Positions 15,618 to 22,309 of a stretch of DNA of 22,309 nucleotides are shown here, in pieces. The notes under the pieces are model-generated. The model was not told the origin of the DNA. It did not search any database and saw only the letters and a list, made by a program, of their open reading frames with translations. The stretch is from JBMNUL01 sp050946255 (lineage in GTDB: Bacteria; Actinomycetota; Coriobacteriia; Coriobacteriales; CADBOM01). The stretch covers positions 1-22,309 of the forward strand of contig JBMNUL010000025.1 of assembly GCA_050946255.1 (NCBI GenBank). Reading direction: 5' to 3'. The stretch's first letter is position 1; each line of letters starts with the position of its first letter. A program made the position numbers and the translations under genes.

Positions 15618-16931
15618 GTGACCGAGGAAACCAGCAATAGAGTCGAAGCCGGGGCGGGTAGCTCCGGAGTCGAATCGGGTAAGGATAATAACGAGGCCGG
15701 CGTGGCCATCATTGGATTTGGAACCGCTGGAGTCAACTCTGTGATCGGGCTCAGAACCGGCGGATACGACGGCAAGATCGATGTGTTCTCCGACACCAAC
15801 ATCAGGCCCTACAGCCCAATACTCACGTCCTATTTCATAGGTGACGAGAAGACCTACGAGGAATGCTTCCCGTGGACGGAAGACGAGCTGAACGACTTGA
15901 ATTACGAGCTGCACCCAGGTGCGAAGGTGGAGAAGCTCGACACCAAGGCGCACACGGTCACGACCGCAGACGGGGTGTTCCCATACAAGAAGTGTGTGAT
16001 CTCGATCGGCGCTGCACCGGTTGCGTTCGGATTTCCCAAGACCGAGGGCTATGAGCCCCTGCAGCTGCGGACCATGGACAGCGCACTGGAGTTCAAGAAG
16101 AGGATAGAGGACCCATCCTGCAAGAAGATCCTCATCAGCGGGGCATCGATGATCGCATTGAAGTCCCTCGAGGCTTGTCTCAACCATGGACTTGACTGTT
16201 CTCTCGTTGGAATGAACCCGCACATCCTGGACTTCAACGCGCTTCCTGAAGCGGCCGTGAGGTTCGAGAAGGGTCTGCGCTCGTATGGAGTGAACCTGCG
16301 TTTTGGCGAGACGATGAAGTCCGTCAAGGTCGTGAACGACGAGCGCGGCAAGCTCGAAGTGGAGTTTTCCGGCGGGGACATCGGATATTACGACGAGATA
16401 ATCGTCGCACATGGCGTGCGCTCCAACTACAGCTTCCTAGAGGAGGGCGCTATAGACATGGACCGCGGAATCTTGGTCGACGAGTTCATGCGCACAAGCG
16501 ACCCAGATGTCTATGCGGCCGGCGATGTTGTGCAGTCGCTCGAGCTGATCTCGAAGCAGAACCGAATCGTGGGAATATGGAAGAACGCTGCACGCCAGGG
16601 ATTCACGGCGGGCAGGGCAATCGCGGCAGATATCGCCGGAGAGCCTGCTCCACAAGAAGCAGCCTACAAAGGCTCTATCCCGATGAACACGATTGCCGTG
16701 AAGGACACTCTGTTCATTTCCGGTGGGACGATGGAAGTCACCGACAACAGGCATGTCGAGGTCCGCGAGACGGAGGACATGACCGTCGTCTACGTTTACG
16801 AGGACAAGCCCGATGGCGGCGAGAAGCTGGTCGGGTTCAACGTCACGTGCGACCACGACGAGGCCGGTGGCGATGCATACGACACGGGCGCGATGCTGAT
16901 GCTGCGCTTGGAGTCCGGTTCCCGCGAGTAG
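15618..16931 (+). CDS. FAD-dependent pyridine nucleotide-disulfide oxidoreductase family protein
   Basis: A 437-residue flavoprotein. GTG 15618 is chosen because AGGAGG at 15604-15609 lies 8 nt upstream; an earlier GTG at 15609 overlaps that site. An N-terminal 30-residue Ser/Gly/Glu-rich leader precedes the FAD-binding VAIIGFGTAGVNS near 31-43. The second FAD motif TSDPDVYAAGDV lies near 293-304. The second Rossmann site reads ILISGASMIALKSLEA near 172, where the usual GxGxxG is degenerate, so NAD(P)H binding may be altered or lost. There is no CxxxxC redox disulfide. It is probably the flavin partner of the Fe-S protein encoded 12 nt upstream, moving electrons between a substrate, ferredoxin or NADH. 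Confidence 0.88.
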   Translation: MTEETSNRVEAGAGSSGVESGKDNNEAGVAIIGFGTAGVNSVIGLRTGGYDGKIDVFSDTNIRPYSPILTSYFIGDEKTYEECFPWTEDELNDLNYELHPGAKVEKLDTKAHTVTTADGVFPYKKCVISIGAAPVAFGFPKTEGYEPLQLRTMDSALEFKKRIEDPSCKKILISGASMIALKSLEACLNHGLDCSLVGMNPHILDFNALPEAAVRFEKGLRSYGVNLRFGETMKSVKVVNDERGKLEVEFSGGDIGYYDEIIVAHGVRSNYSFLEEGAIDMDRGILVDEFMRTSDPDVYAAGDVVQSLELISKQNRIVGIWKNAARQGFTAGRAIAADIAGEPAPQEAAYKGSIPMNTIAVKDTLFISGGTMEVTDNRHVEVRETEDMTVVYVYEDKPDGGEKLVGFNVTCDHDEAGGDAYDTGAMLMLRLESGSRE

Positions 16932-16933
16932 AC

Positions 16934-19537
16934 ATGCGACCAGATTCCGATAGCTCCTCAGATGGGCAACCGTCTTCGCCAGATGCCGAAATGAAGATGC
17001 CCGAAACGGGCCCTCACGCGAAGCGGACTGATGCTGGAGCCTCCACGGGTATTCCCGAACTGCTCTCTCCAGCAGGAGGTCCAGCACAGTTCTATGCCGC
17101 ATTGTCTGCGGGTGCCGATGCCATTTACTGTGCTCTTGGCGGAGAGTTCAACGCGCGGAGGATGTCGGAGGGAGAATTCGACGACAGCTCTTTCGCCGAG
17201 GCCTGCGACACAGCTCATCTCTTGGGAGCCAAGGTATACGCCACGGTCAACATCGTGGTCGGCGATGACGAGCTCGGGCGCGCATTGAAGGTTGCCGGCC
17301 GTGCACTGTCTCTTGGTGCAGATGCCCTGATAGTCCAAGATTGGGGCTTTATGAGCCTCATTCGCGAGAACTGGCCATGGGCCGAGGTGCATGTTTCCAC
17401 CCAATGCAATGTCCACGACCCCCGGGGCGTGAGATGGTGTGCAGATGAGATGGGCGCCTCGAGGGTTACTCTCTCCCGAGAGCTCTCGATCGACGAGATT
17501 TCCGAATGCTGTTCTACTGGAATCGAGTGCGAGGTGTTCGCCCACGGGGCAATATGCGTTTGCTACTCGGGTTTGTGCCTCATGTCCAGCATGAGGGGCG
17601 GGAGATCGGGAAACCGAGGGCTATGCGCCAATCCGTGCAGGCTTCCGATGACACTGGTAGACCTGGATTCCGGCAGGTCGATCTCGGCGCCGGGAAACCT
17701 CCGCCCTCTCTGCCCGAAGGACAACTGCACCATAGAGGACCTCGATGACCTGGCGCGAATCGGAGTGGCCTCCCTGAAGCTCGAGGGCAGGCTCAAAGAT
17801 CCCGCTTACGTTAGAGCTGTCACATCTGCCTATCGGGCTGAGCTCGACAAGCTAAATGGGGAAGTGGTTGATGCTCCCGATTTAGATGAGATAGAGCTGG
17901 GGCTCCGCAGGGTGTTCAACCGGGGTTTCACCGATGCCTACCTTCATGGCAGGTCCGGGAACGAGATTATCAGCTATCGTAGGTCCAACAACCAGGGAGA
18001 CCTCGTAGGCGAAGTTGTGGGCTCGAGGGGACTTCCCGATATCGTCAGCCGCCGAAAGGGTGCCAACGGTGGTAGAGAGAGAAATCGTGTGGTTACCCGC
18101 GCCGAGGTCGACGTGCGCTTGAGCGGCGATGTTGGGGCAGGGGACATTCTCGAGTTCCGCCCGGACGACGCCCCGGATAATTTCATCACAGCTCCAGTAT
18201 CGGGAGATGCCAAGGCGGGCCAGGTCATCACCTGCATAGCCTCCCGGGAGGTTCCCGATGGCAGCAGGGCGAGGCTGGTGCGAAGCCAGGCGGCGCTAGA
18301 TGCAGCTGCCAACGTGCAGACTGCCGATGGGGCTGTCGCAGTGAGGAAGCGGAAGGTGCATGCTCATGTGGAGATGCGCCTGGGCCAGCCTCTGCTGGTT
18401 GAGCTTGAGACAGTTGACGGCGCCGCTAGGGCATCAGCTTCGGGACCAGTAGTGGAGTCTGCCCGCACGAAGGCTGTCTCAATCGATGACCTGGTAGAAC
18501 ATGTGGGTCGAATGGGAACCACGCCTTTCGAGTTGGACTCAATCGACGTTGACTTAGACGATGGGTGCGGCATGGGATTCTCGGCCATTCACCGCGTGCG
18601 TGCCGAGGCTTGCGATGAACTGGAGAGACAGATTCTCGAGCCATGGCGCGAGAGGGAATCGATGGTTTCCTCCTCCGATAAAGTGCAGGTATCGAGCCAC
18701 GGCTACAGTGACAGAGCAGAATGCACAGAGCCAGATTCACCTGAGATCTGCGTGCTCGCCCCGACTCCGCAACATGCCGGAGCGGCAATGGATGCCGGTG
18801 CCACGAGGGTATATGCGACGGCCGATGCATTGGGGGAATTCCCCCAAGGTTGGCCGTGTCCTCCGATTCCCCTGCTCGACGAGATTTGCCATGAGTCAGA
18901 CCATGACCGCCTTGACAAATGGGTCGAGGAGGGCTCCCCAGTGGCAGTTGGGAACGTGAGCGGGCTCTCGCTTGCTGCAGAACGTGGGGCTTCTCCCGAG
19001 ATTCGGCACACCATCCCCGTCCACAACACGAGGACACTTGCCCTGATGGAGTCGTTTGGAGCCTCTGGGATCTGGCTTTCCCCCGAACTGGAGATCGACC
19101 AGATCGGGCAATTGGGTCTTAATGCGAGCTCGACCTTGGGAATCCTTGCCTACGGGAGAGTTCAGGTGATGACGATAGAACATTGCGCGCTGCAGGCTTC
19201 TGGCGAGTGCAGGGGAAACTGCGGGTCGTGCAACCTCAGAAAGATGAACATTGCCCTACGGGATATCGACGGCAACAGATATCCCGTTAGGACAGATGCG
19301 CATGGCAGGTCGCGTATCTATCATTGGAGGCCCGTTGACCTTGCGCCGGAGGTCGGGAGGCTTCTCAAGGCGGGGGTCACCCGGTTCTTGGTCGATGCCA
19401 CGCTGCTGGATGCAGAGCAGGTCAGACGGCATGTGAAAAGACTCGTTGATGCAGTGGCTCGCGTGCAGGCTGGAAAGCCCCCACTCGAGCGTGAACCCGG
19501 CACGGATTCGGCACGACTGCATTTGGGGATAGAGTGA
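16934..19537 (+). CDS. Peptidase U32 family protein, RlhA-like (23S rRNA hydroxylase type)
   Basis: An 867-residue protein of the U32 family. Members once called collagenases are now known in part as RNA-hydroxylation factors (RlhA for 23S rRNA C2501, TrhP for tRNA). ATG 16934 lies 2 nt after the FAD gene stop. Its ribosome site is poor, and ATG 16991 or 17000 are alternatives, since homology begins only at PELLSPAGGPAQF near residue 42. The family signature EVFAHGAICVCYSGLCLMS is complete near 199-217, followed by NRGLCANPCR. The DUF3656-like segment contains MGTTPFELDSIDVDLDDG. The C-terminus has a cysteine cluster (HCALQASGECRGNCGSC near 750-766) likely to hold Fe-S. It is longer than E. 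coli RlhA (about 650). Coupling to a redox pair is notable. Confidence 0.87.
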   Translation: MRPDSDSSSDGQPSSPDAEMKMPETGPHAKRTDAGASTGIPELLSPAGGPAQFYAALSAGADAIYCALGGEFNARRMSEGEFDDSSFAEACDTAHLLGAKVYATVNIVVGDDELGRALKVAGRALSLGADALIVQDWGFMSLIRENWPWAEVHVSTQCNVHDPRGVRWCADEMGASRVTLSRELSIDEISECCSTGIECEVFAHGAICVCYSGLCLMSSMRGGRSGNRGLCANPCRLPMTLVDLDSGRSISAPGNLRPLCPKDNCTIEDLDDLARIGVASLKLEGRLKDPAYVRAVTSAYRAELDKLNGEVVDAPDLDEIELGLRRVFNRGFTDAYLHGRSGNEIISYRRSNNQGDLVGEVVGSRGLPDIVSRRKGANGGRERNRVVTRAEVDVRLSGDVGAGDILEFRPDDAPDNFITAPVSGDAKAGQVITCIASREVPDGSRARLVRSQAALDAAANVQTADGAVAVRKRKVHAHVEMRLGQPLLVELETVDGAARASASGPVVESARTKAVSIDDLVEHVGRMGTTPFELDSIDVDLDDGCGMGFSAIHRVRAEACDELERQILEPWRERESMVSSSDKVQVSSHGYSDRAECTEPDSPEICVLAPTPQHAGAAMDAGATRVYATADALGEFPQGWPCPPIPLLDEICHESDHDRLDKWVEEGSPVAVGNVSGLSLAAERGASPEIRHTIPVHNTRTLALMESFGASGIWLSPELEIDQIGQLGLNASSTLGILAYGRVQVMTIEHCALQASGECRGNCGSCNLRKMNIALRDIDGNRYPVRTDAHGRSRIYHWRPVDLAPEVGRLLKAGVTRFLVDATLLDAEQVRRHVKRLVDAVARVQAGKPPLEREPGTDSARLHLGIE
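18830..18847. repeat. Perfect 18-bp palindrome inside the U32 gene
   Basis: TTGGGGGAATTCCCCCAA is a perfect dyad within the coding sequence, in a region encoding LGEFPQGW. Its arms TTGGGGG/CCCCCAA are the same seven bases as the inverted repeat before gshA (1285-1305). It may be chance or a shared protein-binding site. Confidence 0.5.
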
Positions 19538-19565
19538 AGGGGCGGCTTCTTTCAAAACCGCCCCT
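19538..19565. terminator. Hairpin between convergent U32 and cupin genes
   Basis: AGGGGCGG at 19538-19545 pairs perfectly with CCGCCCCT at 19558-19565 around a 12-nt loop, starting right after the U32 stop codon. No clear T-run follows on either strand. It is probably a transcript-end hairpin serving the convergent genes, but not a canonical intrinsic terminator. Confidence 0.55.
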
Positions 19566-19614
19566 CCTGATTCTCAAGCTCTGTTAGCGTCTTACCTGGG
19601 GTTCTGATTGCGCT

Positions 19615-20706
19615 CTAATCTTTCTTCGGCAGGTCAGTTCCCTCGTAGATGTACTGACCATCGCGGAACAGCACCTTGCCGTAGTCCCCGCATGGATAGA
19701 ACGGCTCGAAGCAAATCGGGCCACCAAGCCTCTTCACCTTTACCGGCCCATGCCATGTCCCGGCGGGAATCCTCACCGCCGTGGGCTCAGTGATGATGTA
19801 GGTGTCCATGTCGTCGGGGCTGTTGCCGAGAGAGATTTCAATCTCGGCATCGAAGTCGAAGAAATTCGTGATGTCGGCGCCGGTGAAGAACATGTACTCC
19901 TCAACGGCATGGTGCATGTGGGTGTCGCCGATCTCGCATTCCTTCTGCACGATGTCATAGAGATAGTTGAGCCTGGATCCCGGCATCTCTCTGTTGCCGC
20001 GGAACCCTGCGCGCGGGCTCAGGAACCTGTCGTCGTCGTGGTATTCCTTGACATATGGATGGACGAACTTGTCGTACTTGCCGGTGTGGGGCTTCTTGGC
20101 CATTTCGTAGTAGGGGGCGAGGACATCGAAATTGGGGATGTCGCTCGTTGCCTTTGCCATCGCGTCCTTCATTTCCTTTGAGAAGCACTCTCCGCAGTAG
20201 ATGCATTCCTTGGACGAGTCCTTGACGCAGCGTCGTACTCCCGCGCCGTCGTATGTGAAGACCTCGCGCCCGTCTTCTCCCACTGTTCTGTTGATCTTCG
20301 ACCAGTCTCCGTCTAGGTAGACTGCCGAGAACGTGATCGGCTTGTTGATCACCCTGAAGTTCACGGGGCAGTGGTACATCTTCGGAGGAACTCTGATGAT
20401 CGTGGGCTCCTTGAGCGTGTACATCTCCAGGTTGTTAGGGTCCTCTCCAATCCACACGTCCACCTCGGCGTCGAAGTTGAAGAAGTCGTGCATGTCGGCT
20501 CCGGTGAAAACGAGATATTCATCTGCGCAATGATGCGTGTGCGGGAATTCCATCGGGAGAGGCTTGGTGACGGAGGTGAAGTCCATGTATACCTTGGCCT
20601 TCTCCATCATCGTCGTCCCCCTGAAGAAACCTCTGGGGGAGGCAAACCCATACCAGCTGTGGAACTCCTTTGGAATCGTGAAGACCAAATCGTCGAATCT
20701 TCCCAT
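19615..20706 (-). CDS. Duplicated cupin-domain protein with interdomain cysteine cluster, function unknown
   Basis: A 363-residue soluble protein. ATG 20706 is chosen because GAGGAGGAAG lies just upstream; an earlier in-frame start at 20742 would add 12 residues that include this ribosome site. Two homologous halves each hold a cupin barrel. The first has HTHHCADEYLVFTGAD near residue 55 and RVPPKMYHCPV. The second has DTHMHHAVEEYMFFTGAD near 260 and RIPAGTWHGPV. Each keeps the two-His/Glu plus late His pattern that binds a divalent metal. Between them Cys160, Cys168, Cys171 and Cys174 form C-x7-C-x2-C-x2-C, which could bind zinc or Fe-S. I cannot name a reaction. Two-cupin proteins include dioxygenases, isomerases and lyases. 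It is convergent with the U32 gene and is transcribed alone. Confidence 0.82.
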   Translation of the reverse strand: MGRFDDLVFTIPKEFHSWYGFASPRGFFRGTTMMEKAKVYMDFTSVTKPLPMEFPHTHHCADEYLVFTGADMHDFFNFDAEVDVWIGEDPNNLEMYTLKEPTIIRVPPKMYHCPVNFRVINKPITFSAVYLDGDWSKINRTVGEDGREVFTYDGAGVRRCVKDSSKECIYCGECFSKEMKDAMAKATSDIPNFDVLAPYYEMAKKPHTGKYDKFVHPYVKEYHDDDRFLSPRAGFRGNREMPGSRLNYLYDIVQKECEIGDTHMHHAVEEYMFFTGADITNFFDFDAEIEISLGNSPDDMDTYIITEPTAVRIPAGTWHGPVKVKRLGGPICFEPFYPCGDYGKVLFRDGQYIYEGTDLPKKD

Positions 20707-20746
20707 GTTCTTCCTCCTCAACCGCGCGGGTAACAATGACATGAAA

Positions 20747-20752
20747 ATTATA
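20747..20752 (-). promoter_or_regulatory. Possible -10 box of the cupin gene
   Basis: Read on the minus strand this is a perfect TATAAT, 40 nt upstream of the cupin start, in an AT-rich patch. A second TATAAT lies at 20774-20779. No convincing TTGACA is seen at the right distance, so the assignment is tentative. Confidence 0.4.
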
Positions 20753-20785
20753 TACCTTCAAAATTGACGGTAGATTATAGTTTCA

Positions 20786-20931
20786 GTTTCCACACGTGCA
20801 GGAGAGTTTTCAGTTTCGGAAGCAGATCAGACAACGGTGGAAGCCAGTTCCCACTCGCAGGAGAGTTATCAGCAAAGGGAGCGACTCAGACAATGGCGGG
20901 AATCGGTTTCCACACGCGCAGGAGAATTAAC
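20786..20931. repeat. ~60-bp direct repeat, about 2.4 copies, upstream of pyrE
   Basis: Copies begin at 20786, 20847 and 20906 (the last is partial), giving periods of 61 and 59 nt. The first two are roughly three-quarters identical over their whole length. The best kept parts are the head (GTTTCCACACG-GCAGGAGA in copies 1 and 3, slightly changed in copy 2), GCAGGAGAGTT(T/A)TCAG and TCAGACAA(C/T)GG(T/C)GG. The spacing recalls a type I-E CRISPR array, but the supposed spacers resemble each other and the heads vary. I therefore read it as a tandem duplication in non-coding DNA with unknown role. Confidence 0.72.
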
Positions 20932-21147
20932 CTGTTCCCCATGTTTCGAAGAGCAATGTGTAAAGGATTTCGAACCGCTTGGGCTTAGGGGGAAGGGCGT
21001 CGCTGTGCCTGACGATTTTCCGCCGTACGGCGGGAGAGTCCCGAGCCGTTAATCCACACATCGACCAATTGCCTCGGTTATCATTGGGACATGTGATGCA
21101 AAGCTGGTTTCCCGCAGTACATACGATTCGTATTTGGGAGCGTTTTC
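20932..21147. other. pyrE leader/promoter region
   Basis: No gene is supported. Two TTTCGAA words lie 24 nt apart (20944-20950 and 20968-20974). A perfect 14-bp palindrome CCGCCGTACGGCGG is at 21020-21033. A possible promoter has TTGCCT at 21069-21074 and TGTGAT at 21092-21097 with 17-bp spacing. I looked for a PyrR-type attenuator and did not find a convincing one. Confidence 0.35.
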
Positions 21148-21831
21148 ATGCAAGACTACAAGAAGCAGTTCATAGAGTTCATGGTGAGAAGCGACGTTCT
21201 AAAGTTCGGAGAGTTCACGTTGAAGAGCGGACGGATCTCTCCGTTTTTCATGAATGCCGGCGCTTATGTCACGGGCGCCCAGCTTCACGAGCTCGGCCTC
21301 TACTACGCACATGCGATACACGATGAGTTCGGTTTGGACTTCGATATCGTCTTCGGCCCGGCATACAAGGGGATTCCAATCTCTGTGGTCACGGCTATTG
21401 GGCTGCACGAGCTTTATGGCAAGGAAGTGCGCTACTGCTCCAACCGCAAGGAAGCCAAGGACCACGGTGCCGATGCCGGGATGCTCCTCGGCAGCGAGCT
21501 CCACGACGGCGATAAAGTCGTAATGGTGGAGGATGTGACAACCTCCGGGAAGTCGATCGACGAGACCTATCCGCTGATCATGGCCCAGGCTAACGTCGAG
21601 ATTGTGGGATTGATGGTCTCGCTCAACCGAATGGAGGTTGGCAGCGGCGGGGTGAAGAGCGCAATCGACGAGATCACCGACAAATATGGTTTCCCAACTG
21701 CGGGAATCGTAACAATGGCCGAGGTAATCGAGCATCTGCACAACAGGGAGTGCTGTGGTCGAGTGGTGATCGACGACAAGGTCAAGGCCGCGTTAGATGC
21801 CTATTACGAGCAATATGGGGCGAAGGAGTAG
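21148..21831 (+). CDS. pyrE: Orotate phosphoribosyltransferase
   Basis: Converts orotate and PRPP to orotidine 5'-monophosphate in pyrimidine synthesis. The 227-residue cytosolic enzyme starts at ATG 21148, with GGGAG at 21136-21140 seven nt upstream. The N-terminal FTLKSGRISPFFMNAG is the usual OPRTase opening. FGPAYKGIPISVVTAIGL is the phosphate-binding loop. Lys-rich EVRYCSNRKEAKDHG supplies the mobile catalytic loop, and VVMVEDVTTSGKS near 124-136 is the PRPP-binding motif. Length is normal. nikR follows within about 10 nt, so the two are probably on one transcript. No other pyr gene is in the window. Confidence 0.97.
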   Translation: MQDYKKQFIEFMVRSDVLKFGEFTLKSGRISPFFMNAGAYVTGAQLHELGLYYAHAIHDEFGLDFDIVFGPAYKGIPISVVTAIGLHELYGKEVRYCSNRKEAKDHGADAGMLLGSELHDGDKVVMVEDVTTSGKSIDETYPLIMAQANVEIVGLMVSLNRMEVGSGGVKSAIDEITDKYGFPTAGIVTMAEVIEHLHNRECCGRVVIDDKVKAALDAYYEQYGAKE

Positions 21832-21840
21832 GTGTTGCGA

Positions 21841-22263
21841 ATGTCCAACGATACGATCAGGTTCTCCGTTGCAATGCCCGAGGAGCTCCTCGAGAGATTC
21901 GACGCCTTCGTAGAGAGACGGGGATTCGGCACCAACCGCAGCGAGACGGTCAGGGACCTGGTGCGCGAGGCGCTTATCAACGAGGAGGCAACCGTCCCCG
22001 GCACCGAGGTCATGGCGACCGTCACGATAGTCTACGACCATCATGCCAGCAATGTGCAGGAAAAGCTGCACAACATCCAGCATCATCATTTTGGGATGAT
22101 AATAGCCACCACGCACGTGCATCTCGATGAGGACAGCTGCCTAGAGGTGATAATCATGCGCGGCGAGACAACTCAGGTTCACGAAGTTGCCTCTCAGATT
22201 CTGGGAACGAAGGGCGTGAAGAACGGCGGTATCGTCGTCACATCGACCAACCAGATGATCTGA
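21841..22263 (+). CDS. nikR: Nickel-responsive transcriptional repressor NikR
   Basis: A 140-residue DNA-binding regulator that represses nickel uptake genes when nickel is plentiful. The N-terminal ribbon-helix-helix is MSNDTIRFSVAMPEELLERF followed by RSETVRDLVREAL. The C-terminal ACT-like domain keeps all four high-affinity nickel ligands with the exact E. coli spacing: His81, His92, His94 and Cys100 correspond to His76, His87, His89 and Cys95. ATG 21841 gives the family N-terminus. AAGGAG at 21823-21828 is rather far, and GTG 21832 or TTG 21835 are possible starts that would add two or three residues. It follows pyrE closely. Its targets (nickel transporter, hydrogenase or urease genes) are not in this window. 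Confidence 0.96.
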   Translation: MSNDTIRFSVAMPEELLERFDAFVERRGFGTNRSETVRDLVREALINEEATVPGTEVMATVTIVYDHHASNVQEKLHNIQHHHFGMIIATTHVHLDEDSCLEVIIMRGETTQVHEVASQILGTKGVKNGGIVVTSTNQMI

Positions 22264-22300
22264 TGCGGGAACCTGACTTCTTGATTGGGGGTATTGCCAC

Positions 22301-22309
22301 ATGCCTGAA
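22301..22309 (+). CDS. Probable start of the next gene (three codons only)
   Basis: ATG CCT GAA at the window end follows GGGGG at 22287-22291 with a 9-nt spacer, 37 nt after the nikR stop. This looks like a translation start, but only Met-Pro-Glu is visible. A nickel-transport gene would be a natural neighbour; that is a guess. Confidence 0.35.

Noticed and set aside
15390..16412. 340-codon minus-strand frame over the Fe-S and FAD genes
   Set aside because: Antisense shadow without ribosome site; the plus-strand genes have clear motifs.
20786..20931. Short CRISPR array of type I-E spacing
   Set aside because: Repeat heads differ by substitutions and a 2-nt indel and the would-be spacers resemble one another, which real spacers do not; no cas gene is in the window.
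21035..21060. PyrR-binding attenuator before pyrE (AGTCCCGAG-like segment)
   Set aside because: It lacks the GAGG part of the PyrR recognition loop and no terminator hairpin with T-run follows.

Overview
The window is GC-rich, densely coded on both strands and uses many GTG starts. It has Shine-Dalgarno sites of the GGAGG type, tight translational coupling and strictly bacterial families. The metK-priA-def-fmt-rsmB block is typical of Gram-positive and actinobacterial genomes. Alongside it are heterodisulfide-reductase-like Fe-S proteins, a GcvT/LigM-like demethylase and a large U32 protein, which suggests an anaerobic high-GC Gram-positive bacterium. My best guess is a member of the Coriobacteriia (Eggerthellales). 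This is inference from gene content, not a database match.

Layout. Positions 1-1254 (minus): a glutamate-cysteine ligase cut by the window start. 1255-1827: a 573-bp divergent intergenic region ending in a perfect 20-bp palindrome just before metK. 1828-9847 (plus): a housekeeping block of metK, priA, def, fmt, rsmB and a small unknown gene. It covers SAM supply, replication restart, N-formylmethionine addition and removal, and 16S rRNA methylation. It is interrupted by a repeat-filled intergenic region at 5456-5822. RsmB carries an extraordinary ~280-residue Gly/Ser/Lys/Arg/Asp-rich repetitive N-terminal extension.

Positions 9896-16931 hold what looks like a catabolic/redox locus. A PucR-type regulator (minus) is divergent from a GcvT/LigM-like tetrahydrofolate-dependent demethylase. 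A strong terminator follows, then a nitrilase-family amidase, then an operon of a double-4Fe-4S/CCG-domain protein and an FAD oxidoreductase. A U32-family protein (RlhA-like) is attached 2 nt downstream. The minus strand next carries a duplicated cupin protein with a cysteine cluster between its two domains. I propose, as inference, that demethylase, amidase and Fe-S/flavin module handle a methylated and/or amidated small molecule with one-carbon units delivered to folate. The MetK/Fmt/Def neighbours may be coincidental.

Positions 20707-21147 are a gene-free divergent region with a 60-bp direct repeat (about 2.4 copies) and a 14-bp palindrome. They lead into pyrE and a nickel-responsive repressor nikR with all four nickel ligands intact. 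A probable next gene starts at 22301.

The most interesting signals are the phased CGGCGTT boxes before def, the RsmB extension, the demethylase/redox locus, the bicupin with its Cys cluster, and the 60-bp repeats before pyrE. No rRNA, tRNA, transposase, phage gene or convincing CRISPR array was seen.
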